Source: Deltaproteobacteria bacterium (GTDB taxonomy: Bacteria > Myxococcota_C > UBA6777). From it: a stretch of DNA of 64,000 nt. The notes below the pieces were generated by a model. That model was not told the DNA's origin. It saw nothing but the letters and a program-made list of their open reading frames with translations, and did not search any database. The stretch is from the NCBI GenBank assembly GCA_006226375.1, contig SBHC01000028.1, positions 57,543 through 121,542 of the forward strand, in the 5' to 3' direction. The position numbers and the translations under genes were made by a program. Positions 8,266 to 18,864 of this stretch are shown here, piece by piece; position 1 is the stretch's first letter; every line of letters starts with the position of its first letter.

Positions 8266-11200
8266 ATGGCTGAAGCGGAAGTTAAGCATACAAAAACCAA
8301 CGGACCCCACTGGGAAGAGCTCGTTGCTGTCAGCGCAAACGCTGAAAACACAATGGTGGCTATCGGTGGGAAGCGCCCCGGAGGATATGCCTCTTCCATC
8401 CAGGTGTACCACCCTGGCAATGGCAAACACATTGCAAGCCTCGACGGGCTGGACGCGCACCCCACAACCCTCGCCTTCTTGGATGAGACGACGCTGCTCA
8501 GCGGACACAGCGACGGAACCGTCCAGGTTTGGGACTTAAGCAAAAAGACTCCCAAAGCCAAAGCGTCACAGCAATTGGTCGTTGGGTCTGTTACCGACTT
8601 GGGTTGGACCGAAGATGGTAGCACCCTAGCGGTCTCTAGCGACGCTGGAGGTCTTGTCACTTGCTCTCTTCCCAAGCTCAAGTCGTCAGGCACGACCTTT
8701 GGATGGCCCGAAGAAGAGCCCATTCACTCCATCGCCGTAGCACCCAACGGTGAATGGGTCGCCGCAGCAGGCGAAGAAGGTGTGATCCGCGTGTTCTCCA
8801 ACGAAGGCGGAGAAGCCACGAGGGAGATGCCCGGCCACGATGGCCCCATTTATTCGCTGCTGCTCCACCCCCAGGAGCAACGGCTGATCAGCACAGGGGA
8901 AGACCGCTCCATTCGCTTCTGGTATTTGCAGGGCGAAGTCGAGTTTGAAGATCGCGCCGCCAAGCAAAGTCACGACGGACCCATCCGCTGTATGCAACTT
9001 GGGCCGACGTTGACAAACGAAAAAGGGGAAACTCTCCCTCCCCGTTTGTTTACCGGGAGTGACGACGGCACCGTCAAAGTCTGGCCCTTGGACAACAAGC
9101 GCGCTCCCAAGACCATCTCTTCGAGCAAATCCGGGGTCGCAGACCTCTCGGCTGTGTCCCTGCCTGACGGGGATGGGGTCATTCTGTTTACCGTCAACCC
9201 CGCCCGCGTGCTCACAGGTTGGACCTTTAATCGCCAATCCGAGCCCTTGGGAGAGCACCTCACTGTCTTTTCGTTGTTCCACAATCTTCGGTTTTTGCTG
9301 AAGTCCAAGAAAAAAGCGGATCGCAAAGACGCCCTCGAAGAGCTCCAAGCCCACCTCGAAGACGAAGCTGTGTTCCGCGCTATCCTGGCCGTGATGCGCA
9401 AAGACGAGGAGGCAGAACTTCGCCAACTGGCCGTGGAAGCCCTGGTGAATGTCCAGTTCATCCGGCCCGTGAAGGAGATTCGCGAAGCCCTTAACGACAA
9501 ACAAGCTAGCGTTCGTAAAACTGGCTTGGACGCCCTCCGCAAGCTGCAAGGCGAGACGGCCATTGCCCCGTTGACAAGCGCGCTCCAGAGTAACTACGAA
9601 GACCTTCGCCGGCTCGCCATCCAAGAGCTTGTCCCCCTTCAAAAGCAGTCCCCCCATGCAGCAAGGCTGATCCGAGAGAGCTTGAACGACCGGGCCAAAG
9701 CCGTCCAGATCGCAGCGTTGGATGCGTTGGAGACCCTCCACCCTAGCTCGGTCAAGAACCCTGACCCTCAGCCCCTTCTCATGGCCCTTCAAGCCAACAG
9801 CCAAGCGCTAACCTTGGAGGTATTGTACCGAATTTACCGGAGAGATTGGAGCCACCTGCTTCAACTTCACGCTCCCATGCTGGAGCTACTCAATGACAAC
9901 GACGAGCAAATTCGCCGGACCACTTTTCTCGTGTTGCTGTCGGGTTCATCAAGCTTGCTGGACTCTCTCAAGGTCGTGGACGAAGCCATCCATCGACAAT
10001 GGCTTGATCTGGAAGAGCAGCTCAAGGAACCAGAGCAAGGGAAAAAGGCCAAGAAAGCCGCCAAATTCATCAAGCCCAGTGACGCAGCCATCACCAAGGC
10101 GCTCAAGGCCCTGGAGAAGCTGGACGATCAGGCGAAGCAACCTCTGTTCCTCGCACAAACCAGCCGACACAGTGACCTCGCGTTGACATCAGCGACTTTG
10201 CTTTCTCGGATGGGAGATTTGCGGGCGTTTGGAACTCTTCTTCAGCTAAGCCAAGAATCCGAAGAAGAAGTCCGTCAGCAAACGGCTCTGGCCTTCCGAT
10301 ACCTCAGTGATCCACGCGCCGAGCATTGCTTGACCCAGCTTCTCAACGACTCCGACAACGATGTCCGAAGCACTTCATTTGATACGTTAGATGCCCTGTT
10401 GCAAGACTCCCTCCGGCTCGCCGAGATTGCCCTGACATCGCAGAACGCAGAGGTCCGCAACCGCGGCCTACAAAAGCTTGTACCAGGGAAAAAGGAACAA
10501 GCCTCCGACGAGGCCATTGCTTTGGTTCGTTCGGCCCTCAGCGATGGAAACGAGAGCGTACGCGACGAAGCCTTCAAGATTCACTGGAACCTCTTCCCCA
10601 AGAACCCCGAACCAACGTTGCAAGCGGCCTTTGACTCCAGCGAAGAGTTGATGCGGTCCAAAGCGATTGACGAGATCGTCAAAGCCCACGGCAAAACTGA
10701 ATGGGGTCGAGAGGTCCTCTTGAGTGGGTTGGCTGACTCCTCCTGGAACATTGTCACCAAAGCCTACGAAGCCCTCCGCAAGGTCTACGACAAAGATGAT
10801 GTCACACCGCAAAAAGCGGCTTTGGAGACGAAACACCAAGAGCTTCGACTCTTGGCTCTCAAGCACCTACACAAAGCGAAAAAAGCCGAGTTGGAGCCCA
10901 TTTTGCTGGGCCTCTTGGCCGACAACGACGCCGCGATTCGCTCTTCGGCGCTGGAACGGATGCTGTCCAAATACCCAAAAAGTACGGACACATTAGCCCA
11001 GGCTCTGGACGTTCCCCACTGGGACGTAAAGCTGACAGTGGCACAACATCTCGCCAAACAAGGGGACGCCCGCGCCCTGGAAGTTGCCGCAGAGTACCTC
11101 AACGAAGAACAGAGGCAGTTTGCGGAGTGGGAACAGATCTACATCACCACACCAGAGCAAACGTTGCTGGAGGTTTTGCCGGAAGCTGAGCAAGAACGGA

Positions 11201-14200
11201 TTCAATCCCTTCGGCGCACAATTCTTCGTGTCGTACTTGCGCTTGGACAACCCGAAGGCATCGAATACATCCAATCCTTTTTGGATGACAAAACGGAGTC
11301 GCTCTCGTCGTATGCCCTGTTTGTGATCGCACAATGTGCCAGCCAAGACCAAGAGGATCTCCTCCTCAAGTACCTGAAACACGACAAGGCACAATTCCAA
11401 AAATTTGCTCGTTCGGGGCTCGCTCGTTTGGGCAACGTAGTGATCGTTCCTTCTGCTACAGAGCAGCTCCAAAACGCACAAGTGGACGCGGCCAACGAGG
11501 CCCTCATCTCGTTGTATGCTCTTGGCTCCTCAGTGATGCCACGTATCGAAGGGTTGCTGTCTCACTCCAAAAGCGACATTCGAGAGAACGCCTGGACGTT
11601 GCTCCTGGCCAATACTTTCATGGATGCGAGGAGCGGAAGCACCCCACAAGTTTTGTTGCGAGCCTTGTCTGCGGAGCATGCAAACCTTCGGCTTCAAGCT
11701 GCCATTCTGCTGCAGAGTTGGGGAGATGCCAAAGCGCTGGAGGAGCAACTCCTCGACACCATCGCGGCCCAATTCAAATTCACCCAGCCTTCGCACAACC
11801 AGGACAACGCGGAGAAGCAGCATACCCAGTTGATGAAGGAACTCCCCGGCTGGCTTGCAGGTCTAACCTCGGAAGACTCTTCACTCCGCTACGCCGCAGC
11901 GTCGCTCCTGAAGTACCGATACGACGGCAAGAAAGCCTTTGAACACCTGGAAACCAAGCTCCGCTTCTGGCCCGACCTGAGCCTTCCCAAGGCGTCAACG
12001 TCAAAAGAAGACGCTTCTCCGTATGTCTCGATGGCGTTTGGAGCGTACGCAGGCTTGTTACGACAGTCCCTTCCTACACCCTTGTTGTTGCAAACTCTTA
12101 CGCAAGCAACCACTCTGGTGGACAAGGACGGCTTTGACGCAGGAAACCTTCGGCCGCTGCTTGAGCAAGCGCTGTATCACCCCAACAGCAGCGACATTCG
12201 CAAAACAGCCTGGCAACATCTGCTGAAGTTAAATCCCGATCAACACAGCGACTTGTATGCTTTGGCGATTGCCTGTCCCTACGCCGACGTGGGGATGCTG
12301 GCGCTGCAGTCCATGAAGGAAGAGAGCGAGAAACAAGCGAGAGACTTCACGGTCTCTGCGCTGCAATCCAAGTTTCCAGAGGTCCGCAACAAAGCGGCAG
12401 AGCAGCTCCAGTCGCTGTTTCCAGAAGACAGCCTGGAGCCCTTCATCCTGGCCTTGCAATCGGAACATTCCGACGTCCGGCTTCGTGTGATCAACCGGCT
12501 TCTTCGCGAACAAGACAGCCGCGTGACGGAGGCTCTGGAGCAAGCCCTTTCGAGCGACCACGAAGATCTCCGGCTCAAAGCAGCCACAGCCCTGGCTGAC
12601 CGAGGTGCCACAGAATCGTTTGATGTGCTTGTTGAGTTTTTGCAGTCGGAAGAACCCTCCAACCAACGGCAGGCCGTTCGAGCGTTGCTGCAGTTAAAGG
12701 ACAAACGAACGGTTGAGGCGATCACCCGTCGCATTGACGACGATCCCGAACAAACCGCAGAAAAAAGTCTCCTGATCGAGAGCCTCGGACAACTCCAAGA
12801 CGTTCAAGCGACCGACTGGTTGGTCCAAGGTCTGGAAGAATCCAACTACTCTCTACGGCACACGGCTTTTAACGCGCTGGTTGCCCTCGCTGGTCCAGAA
12901 GACAAGAGGGATGAAAAGCTGCTTGTATCGTTGATGCTTAAGGCCCTTGCATCCAAACGAACAGACATCCAGATCGAAGCGATGAGCTACATGGCGGACG
13001 TGGAACACAAGGACATTCAGTCCAACGTGGCAAACCTGCTCCGTTCCCGTGACAGCGAAGTCCGAACCGCAGCGATGGAGACCATCGTTGGAAGAATCCC
13101 TGAGTTGGACAAAGACCACAAGCTGTTGGTGGATGCCCTTGATCATCCCGACCCCGATATCCGTCGCTCCGCGGCCGTGAAGTTGGGCGAGTTAAAGGAA
13201 CCCAAAGCATTCCCTGTCTTGTTCGCAACCTTTCAAACCTCCATGGATGAAGACGAGCAACGCTCAGCGCTGCATGCCCTTGGGCAGCTTGGTGACCCCC
13301 GTGCCTTCCCCCCTGTCCTTGCGATGTTCCCGAAGGATGAAAACCTTCACCCTGCCCTTGATGTTGCCTGCGAAGCCATTGGCAAGATCACGCCTGAGGA
13401 ACGAAAAGCCGAGATCAAACAGCTCTTGCTTGGCATCATTCAAGAGAGCAAAGAAATCCCGGCAAGCCTCGAGCTTGTGGAAGATGCTTATGACTTAATG
13501 AGCACCGACCATCGCTCTCGAGCAGTGGTGGGGTTGCGACATGTCGCTGGTGACGATGGCATCACACTGCTTGGTCAGGTGGCCCGGGAATGTGAAGGTT
13601 GGGATGGATGGCAAATTCGTCAGGCTGTCGCCAAAGAGCTAGGAGAAACTGAAGACAAGGCTGCAGAACCGATACTCAACACACTGTTGAATGACGATGA
13701 CAGCGATGTCCGACGTGAAGCGGCCGACTCCCTCCTGCGATTGTACGACGAAGAAGATCCCACGCCGTACTTGAGGTTCTTCGACAACGACAACTTTGAG
13801 TACGAATACGAGCTCATGGAGAAGGCCACCAAGATCATCGCGCAGTTTGCAGAGCCCGTGGAGATTCTGAAGCGTCTTCCTCTCTTAGTTGGTGGCGGTG
13901 ATGAGCAGGACTTGTTCCTTGATGCGTCTTCGACCCCTGGGGAGTCGTCCAACGAAGAAATTCCCTACATGGATGAGGAAAAATCCAAAGTCCTCACCTT
14001 GGGACTCCTTCGTCGCGATCCCTTGCCCTTTGAAAGCACCCTGGAAGCCCTGCAACATGAGAAGCTGTACGTTCGGATGAACGCCATCCAACTCTTGTTG
14101 GAGATGTTGCCGGAGGATTACGCCAAGCAAAAGAATGTTCCTCTTAAGGCCATCAGCAAAGCGCTCCAGGACACCAACCAATCGGCCATGAAAGAATGGG

Positions 14201-14838
14201 AAAAAGGTCAAACCTCCCCGCTGCTGCCTCAACTTTGGCGATTGTCCCTCTGGTCTCTGGGGACACTCGAACCCAAAGATTCAGCCAAATCGGCCATCGC
14301 AGCACTCAACTCGGAGTCAGCACCTGCTTCGGTTCGGTCCCAAGCAGCCCAAACGTTGGGGATGTCAGGTTCCAGCGCCAAAGCAGGGGTCGAAGCTCTC
14401 ACCTCGGCTCTTCAAGACTCCCAAGAGAAAGTACGCCGTCAGGCAGCGTGGGCACTTGGCCAGCTTCAGAAGGATACGTCAGGTATCTTGAAGAACATTG
14501 AGACCCTGCCCTCTGCCTTGCACCACTTAACCGCCAAGGCTGGCGGTGGGAAAGGAAAGTCTTGGAGTGGTTTGAGCAACCACGCCTCCAAACGGGAAGT
14601 CGTGCCGTCTCTCGTGTCCCAAAAAGAGAGCCCTGTTTTCATCAACATGTTTGAAGAAAACAAAACGCAGCCAACCGAGCAAAAGCTTGCCATTCAGGCT
14701 TTGGGCCGTATCGCAGACCCAGCCGCCATCGAACAACTGAACCATTGGCGACAAGATGAGTCTTTGGAGAAGGACGTTCGTATCGCAGCCTATCGAGCCT
14801 GGCGACGAGCCATGCGTACCTCTGAAAAACGAGCCTAA
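8266..14838 (+). CDS. Giant WD40 beta-propeller plus HEAT-repeat protein
   Basis: A 2190-residue protein. Residues about 15-345 are WD40 repeats: S-G-H-S-D-G-T-V-Q-V-W-D, S-T-G-E-D-R-S-I-R-F-W and T-G-S-D-D-G-T-V-K-V-W are three clear blade ends. From about 355 to the end it is a very long HEAT array, seen in many units of the pattern D-x-x-V-R-x-x-A-x-x-A-L (for example D-S-D-V-R-R-E-A-A and E-K-V-R-R-Q-A-A-W-A-L near the end). No catalytic domain, signal peptide or membrane segment is visible, so a cytoplasmic scaffold or sensor is most likely. GGAG sits eight bases before ATG 8266; the in-frame GTG at 8245 has no such site. Same direction as the HEAT/BRCT gene. Confidence 0.8.
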   Translation: MAEAEVKHTKTNGPHWEELVAVSANAENTMVAIGGKRPGGYASSIQVYHPGNGKHIASLDGLDAHPTTLAFLDETTLLSGHSDGTVQVWDLSKKTPKAKASQQLVVGSVTDLGWTEDGSTLAVSSDAGGLVTCSLPKLKSSGTTFGWPEEEPIHSIAVAPNGEWVAAAGEEGVIRVFSNEGGEATREMPGHDGPIYSLLLHPQEQRLISTGEDRSIRFWYLQGEVEFEDRAAKQSHDGPIRCMQLGPTLTNEKGETLPPRLFTGSDDGTVKVWPLDNKRAPKTISSSKSGVADLSAVSLPDGDGVILFTVNPARVLTGWTFNRQSEPLGEHLTVFSLFHNLRFLLKSKKKADRKDALEELQAHLEDEAVFRAILAVMRKDEEAELRQLAVEALVNVQFIRPVKEIREALNDKQASVRKTGLDALRKLQGETAIAPLTSALQSNYEDLRRLAIQELVPLQKQSPHAARLIRESLNDRAKAVQIAALDALETLHPSSVKNPDPQPLLMALQANSQALTLEVLYRIYRRDWSHLLQLHAPMLELLNDNDEQIRRTTFLVLLSGSSSLLDSLKVVDEAIHRQWLDLEEQLKEPEQGKKAKKAAKFIKPSDAAITKALKALEKLDDQAKQPLFLAQTSRHSDLALTSATLLSRMGDLRAFGTLLQLSQESEEEVRQQTALAFRYLSDPRAEHCLTQLLNDSDNDVRSTSFDTLDALLQDSLRLAEIALTSQNAEVRNRGLQKLVPGKKEQASDEAIALVRSALSDGNESVRDEAFKIHWNLFPKNPEPTLQAAFDSSEELMRSKAIDEIVKAHGKTEWGREVLLSGLADSSWNIVTKAYEALRKVYDKDDVTPQKAALETKHQELRLLALKHLHKAKKAELEPILLGLLADNDAAIRSSALERMLSKYPKSTDTLAQALDVPHWDVKLTVAQHLAKQGDARALEVAAEYLNEEQRQFAEWEQIYITTPEQTLLEVLPEAEQERIQSLRRTILRVVLALGQPEGIEYIQSFLDDKTESLSSYALFVIAQCASQDQEDLLLKYLKHDKAQFQKFARSGLARLGNVVIVPSATEQLQNAQVDAANEALISLYALGSSVMPRIEGLLSHSKSDIRENAWTLLLANTFMDARSGSTPQVLLRALSAEHANLRLQAAILLQSWGDAKALEEQLLDTIAAQFKFTQPSHNQDNAEKQHTQLMKELPGWLAGLTSEDSSLRYAAASLLKYRYDGKKAFEHLETKLRFWPDLSLPKASTSKEDASPYVSMAFGAYAGLLRQSLPTPLLLQTLTQATTLVDKDGFDAGNLRPLLEQALYHPNSSDIRKTAWQHLLKLNPDQHSDLYALAIACPYADVGMLALQSMKEESEKQARDFTVSALQSKFPEVRNKAAEQLQSLFPEDSLEPFILALQSEHSDVRLRVINRLLREQDSRVTEALEQALSSDHEDLRLKAATALADRGATESFDVLVEFLQSEEPSNQRQAVRALLQLKDKRTVEAITRRIDDDPEQTAEKSLLIESLGQLQDVQATDWLVQGLEESNYSLRHTAFNALVALAGPEDKRDEKLLVSLMLKALASKRTDIQIEAMSYMADVEHKDIQSNVANLLRSRDSEVRTAAMETIVGRIPELDKDHKLLVDALDHPDPDIRRSAAVKLGELKEPKAFPVLFATFQTSMDEDEQRSALHALGQLGDPRAFPPVLAMFPKDENLHPALDVACEAIGKITPEERKAEIKQLLLGIIQESKEIPASLELVEDAYDLMSTDHRSRAVVGLRHVAGDDGITLLGQVARECEGWDGWQIRQAVAKELGETEDKAAEPILNTLLNDDDSDVRREAADSLLRLYDEEDPTPYLRFFDNDNFEYEYELMEKATKIIAQFAEPVEILKRLPLLVGGGDEQDLFLDASSTPGESSNEEIPYMDEEKSKVLTLGLLRRDPLPFESTLEALQHEKLYVRMNAIQLLLEMLPEDYAKQKNVPLKAISKALQDTNQSAMKEWEKGQTSPLLPQLWRLSLWSLGTLEPKDSAKSAIAALNSESAPASVRSQAAQTLGMSGSSAKAGVEALTSALQDSQEKVRRQAAWALGQLQKDTSGILKNIETLPSALHHLTAKAGGGKGKSWSGLSNHASKREVVPSLVSQKESPVFINMFEENKTQPTEQKLAIQALGRIADPAAIEQLNHWRQDESLEKDVRIAAYRAWRRAMRTSEKRA

Positions 14839-15119
14839 GGTTCTGACCAACAGGCAACGTTCCCCCTCTTCCACTGTTCCTCCCTGTCCCTTCATTGTTT
14901 CCCCTCCCTGCAAATTTGGCACTCTGACTGGTGAAATGTGCACACTTGTGTGGAATCTATGACACAAATGTCACCTTTTTCAGGGCTGTCCAATGGGACG
15001 TTTTTCGACGCCATCTCGCAAACCTTGGTTATCTATCAATTCCATGCAAATTAAGCAAAGTTGAGCATGCATTTTGCTTATAGAATCGGCAGGACCATTT
15101 GTTGCAATGGGAGGCTGCC
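14839..15119. other. Intergenic stretch of 281 bases
   Basis: No convincing gene, terminator hairpin or strong promoter was seen. The first 100 bases are rich in pyrimidine runs (CCCCTC, CCTCCC), and the last part is AT-rich, with a TATAGAAT element about 35 bases before the GTG at 15120 but no matching -35 box at a normal distance. Confidence 0.5.
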
Positions 15120-15536
15120 GTGAAAAAAAGAGATTATCGTGTTCGGGTGTATCGTTGGGTGGACCAGCCCCCTGTACGTTGGTGTGAATGCATTGAAGAA
15201 TCGGACGACCAAGTCGATGACTCTGGTGAGTTGGTGCTTCCAACCGATGCCACACATCAACCGTTTTCCACCATGCGCTTGGAAAGTGGAGAGTATCCAC
15301 GAACCGTCGCACCCAGGAACTTTCGCCAATGGGTGTCTGAGCATGAAGCCCAGGGCGACCTCAAGGAAAGCACACACCCCTCCGTGCCATCCGTAGAAGC
15401 CATGATGCGACTTTCCCACAGCACCAGTTACGCTTCCATCTCCCACATCCGCGCCCACTACCTCTCGGAATCCAGTGACACCAGCGAACTTTCCATCAGC
15501 ATCCTGGACCTCGAAAAAGACGAGGTCAAACAGTAG
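15120..15536 (+). CDS. Hypothetical protein, 138 residues
   Basis: I do not recognise this protein. It is hydrophilic and has no signal peptide or membrane segment; it opens with a basic stretch and ends in an acidic Ser-rich region. The start is GTG 15120, with a strong GGGAGG site five bases upstream; the frame is open a little further but has no better start. It stands alone between the WD40-HEAT gene and a small membrane protein, in the same direction as both. The ribosome-binding site is the main reason to believe that it is real. Confidence 0.6.
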   Translation: MKKRDYRVRVYRWVDQPPVRWCECIEESDDQVDDSGELVLPTDATHQPFSTMRLESGEYPRTVAPRNFRQWVSEHEAQGDLKESTHPSVPSVEAMMRLSHSTSYASISHIRAHYLSESSDTSELSISILDLEKDEVKQ

Positions 15537-15547
15537 ACCGCAACCCA

Positions 15548-15559
15548 CAATTTAAATTG
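15548..15559. repeat. Perfect 12-bp palindrome CAATTTAAATTG
   Basis: An exact AT-rich palindrome just after the stop of the 138-residue gene and about 120 bases before the 4-TM gene. It could be a regulator-binding site. There is no T-tract, so it is not a terminator. Confidence 0.35.
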
Positions 15560-15681
15560 GATTGCAAATTAACTTCTTGTTCCCCACCGTCCTTGCCCCA
15601 CTACCTAATTTTTCATAGACTACATCCCATGACTTTTCGACCGTTCTCCTACTCCCTTAAAATTCCTGGAGGAATCTGTAG

Positions 15682-16092
15682 ATGTCGTCTTCAGAACGAA
15701 CGAATCAACAACTCAAAGTGCTCAAAATCTTATGGGTTGCGATGTTAATGTCTGTGGGTACCTATGCTTTTGTTGGCGTGGTCCTCAGCCAGAAAAAAAT
15801 TGATTTGAACCCCATGCTTCCCACCTTGATGTATGGATTCGGAGCAGTCGGAGCCATCTTAACGGTTGTTCACTTGAACGTGCTGTTCCGCTTTCGAGAC
15901 AAGATGGCTTACTTTGTGTACACCTTGCTTCGGCTTGTCATGGCGGAAAGCATTGCAGTGTTCGGGCTGATCTTGTTGTTGATGGGCGCCAACCAAACCG
16001 TGTTCTTTGGCTTCCTTGGATGGGCCATTCTTCTGATCTTGTTGAGCTTCCCTGCTGCAGACAAAGCCAAACAATTTGCCAACCCATCCTAA
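15682..16092 (+). CDS. Small four-helix membrane protein
   Basis: A 136-residue protein with four hydrophobic segments at about 15-37, 48-68, 78-103 and 106-125, short loops, and a charged N-terminus (R-T-N-Q-Q-L-K). It resembles uncharacterised DUF-type inner-membrane proteins and I assign no function. ATG 15682 has a GGAGGA site at about 15667, which fixes the start. The Cys-rich lipoprotein gene follows about 50 bases later in the same direction. Confidence 0.7.
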   Translation: MSSSERTNQQLKVLKILWVAMLMSVGTYAFVGVVLSQKKIDLNPMLPTLMYGFGAVGAILTVVHLNVLFRFRDKMAYFVYTLLRLVMAESIAVFGLILLLMGANQTVFFGFLGWAILLILLSFPAADKAKQFANPS

Positions 16093-16139
16093 CGTTGTCG
16101 TTGTGTGCTGTATGGATTGTTTTTTTCACGAATGAATAG

Positions 16140-17618
16140 GTGATTCTTGTGTCGATGTTGTCTTGGATACTACGATTAAGCTTGGGCGCTCTCTTGATCG
16201 GGGTCGTTGGTCTGGGTGGATGCCAATGTAGCGCGACAGAATGCTCTACCAAAGAGGACTGTCCTTTCCCAACCACATGCCAATCCAACAAGTGTGTTCC
16301 CGTTGGCGCTGAAGCAACGTCCGAGTCTGCCCAAGAGCCAACCTCTGAGCCTGCAGCCCAAGAAACATCCACAGGACAAGAACCCATCAGCGGTGAAGAA
16401 CCCGCTTCGTTAGAAGAAAAAACAACCACGCCGGAAGCCGAACCTCAATCTCCCGAGCCCGAAGTTGAGCCGGAGCCAGAAGCTCCTGAAGATGGAGGGT
16501 CCCTTCCTGAAGAGCCCTCCTCCATTCCGGAACAAGGCGAAGAGCCAACACCCGAACCTCAACCTGAAGGCATCAACAAAGATCTTCCCATACAACTTTG
16601 CAAAGATCCTTCCGGTTGTCCTCAGGGGCTCTATTGCATCCAGGGGAATTGCCAGAACCAACCCCAATGCACATCCGACGCGGACTGCTCGCAAACCCCC
16701 TACACCCGTTGTGTTCAGGGGTATTGCACCCTGCCACAGCCGGCCTGCCAGGCAACAGGACAATGCGTACCGGGCTCGGTTTGCGTCAACGGTCAGTGTC
16801 TACCGGGAGGCATTCCTTCCACCTGCAAAAACAACTCGGAATGTCCTGGAACGTTCCTTTGCACCAACGGCACCTGCCAACGGAAAGGAATCGCCCCCAC
16901 TCCTTGCCAAACCAACAGCCAGTGCTCTTCTTGGGAGATTTGCATTTGGAACATCTGCCAACGCAAGTGCACCTCACCCAACGACTGCCAAAGCGTGTCT
17001 TTGCCTTCCTGCAACGGAGGGGTTTGCATCACTCCCAATCTACCGCCTGGAAACTGTAACGCCGACAGTGATTGTATGCCCCGTCAATACTGTTCAGGTT
17101 CAACCTGCATCACATGCCAGGCTCCGCCCGATTGCGCCAAAGACTCCGACTGCAAAACGGGTGAGGTCTGCCGCAACGGTCAATGTGGAAAAACCTGCAC
17201 CTCCGATGCAAGCTGCAACGGCGGGTTCCAGATCTGCTCCCAAGGATTTTGTCGAGGGGACGGGTACAAGCCCGTGGGGTGCCCGGAAGATCAGGAGATT
17301 TGCGACCTGGTTATCGACAAGATCACCTGCTTGGGCAATGGAAGGATGGAAGTCACAGTCAAAAACATTGGCATCGGTCCAGCAACCGGTCGTTTCTACC
17401 TTTGCTACGAACAAAAGGGCTCGAAGAAAGGCTGCAACGGCGCGATCATCATGAACTACTTCAGCACGGGCGGCATCATTCCGAGCAACGGAACTGACAA
17501 AGTCACTGTCTCTTGGAAGGTCCAACAAGGTGACACCATCACCGTTGACCGACCGGACTTAATCCTTGAAGCCAACGACCAAAACAACACCCGCACCATT
17601 CAAGCCCCTTGCCCGTGA
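16140..17618 (+). CDS. Cysteine-rich lipoprotein with Dickkopf/EB-like repeats and a C-terminal CARDB-like domain
   Basis: A 492-residue exported protein. The N-terminal hydrophobic segment ends in L-G-G-C, a lipobox, so it is probably a lipoprotein. Next is a Glu/Pro/Ser-rich spacer (about 55-150), and then about nine short Cys-rich modules of the pattern C-x-x-[DN]-x-x-C-x(4-6)-C-x-x-G-x-C, similar to those abundant in myxobacterial surface proteins. The last 100 residues (V-K-N-I-G, Y-F-S, V-S-W-K) look like a CARDB adhesion-type beta-sandwich. Start choice is uncertain: GTG 16140, GTG 16149 and ATG 16155 are all in frame, with a weak site AATAGG. Likely surface-exposed; binding partner unknown. 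It converges on the SQR gene with only 12 bases between stops. Confidence 0.8.
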   Translation: MILVSMLSWILRLSLGALLIGVVGLGGCQCSATECSTKEDCPFPTTCQSNKCVPVGAEATSESAQEPTSEPAAQETSTGQEPISGEEPASLEEKTTTPEAEPQSPEPEVEPEPEAPEDGGSLPEEPSSIPEQGEEPTPEPQPEGINKDLPIQLCKDPSGCPQGLYCIQGNCQNQPQCTSDADCSQTPYTRCVQGYCTLPQPACQATGQCVPGSVCVNGQCLPGGIPSTCKNNSECPGTFLCTNGTCQRKGIAPTPCQTNSQCSSWEICIWNICQRKCTSPNDCQSVSLPSCNGGVCITPNLPPGNCNADSDCMPRQYCSGSTCITCQAPPDCAKDSDCKTGEVCRNGQCGKTCTSDASCNGGFQICSQGFCRGDGYKPVGCPEDQEICDLVIDKITCLGNGRMEVTVKNIGIGPATGRFYLCYEQKGSKKGCNGAIIMNYFSTGGIIPSNGTDKVTVSWKVQQGDTITVDRPDLILEANDQNNTRTIQAPCP

Positions 17619-17630
17619 TTGAAGTGTCCT

Positions 17631-18818
<1,188 letters not shown>

Positions 18819-18864
18819 GGAAAACTCCTTCTGGATTGCGTCAAAGTAAGAGGGATGGAGAACG

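Noticed and set aside
8686..9804. Open frame of 372 codons on the minus strand
   Set aside because: Lies wholly opposite the WD40-HEAT gene; composition is that of a shadow frame and no family motif is seen.
16465..17454. Open frame of 329 codons on the plus strand
   Set aside because: Overlaps the Cys-rich lipoprotein in another frame; Arg/Pro/Ala-rich with no domain, while the lipoprotein frame has a signal peptide and Cys modules.
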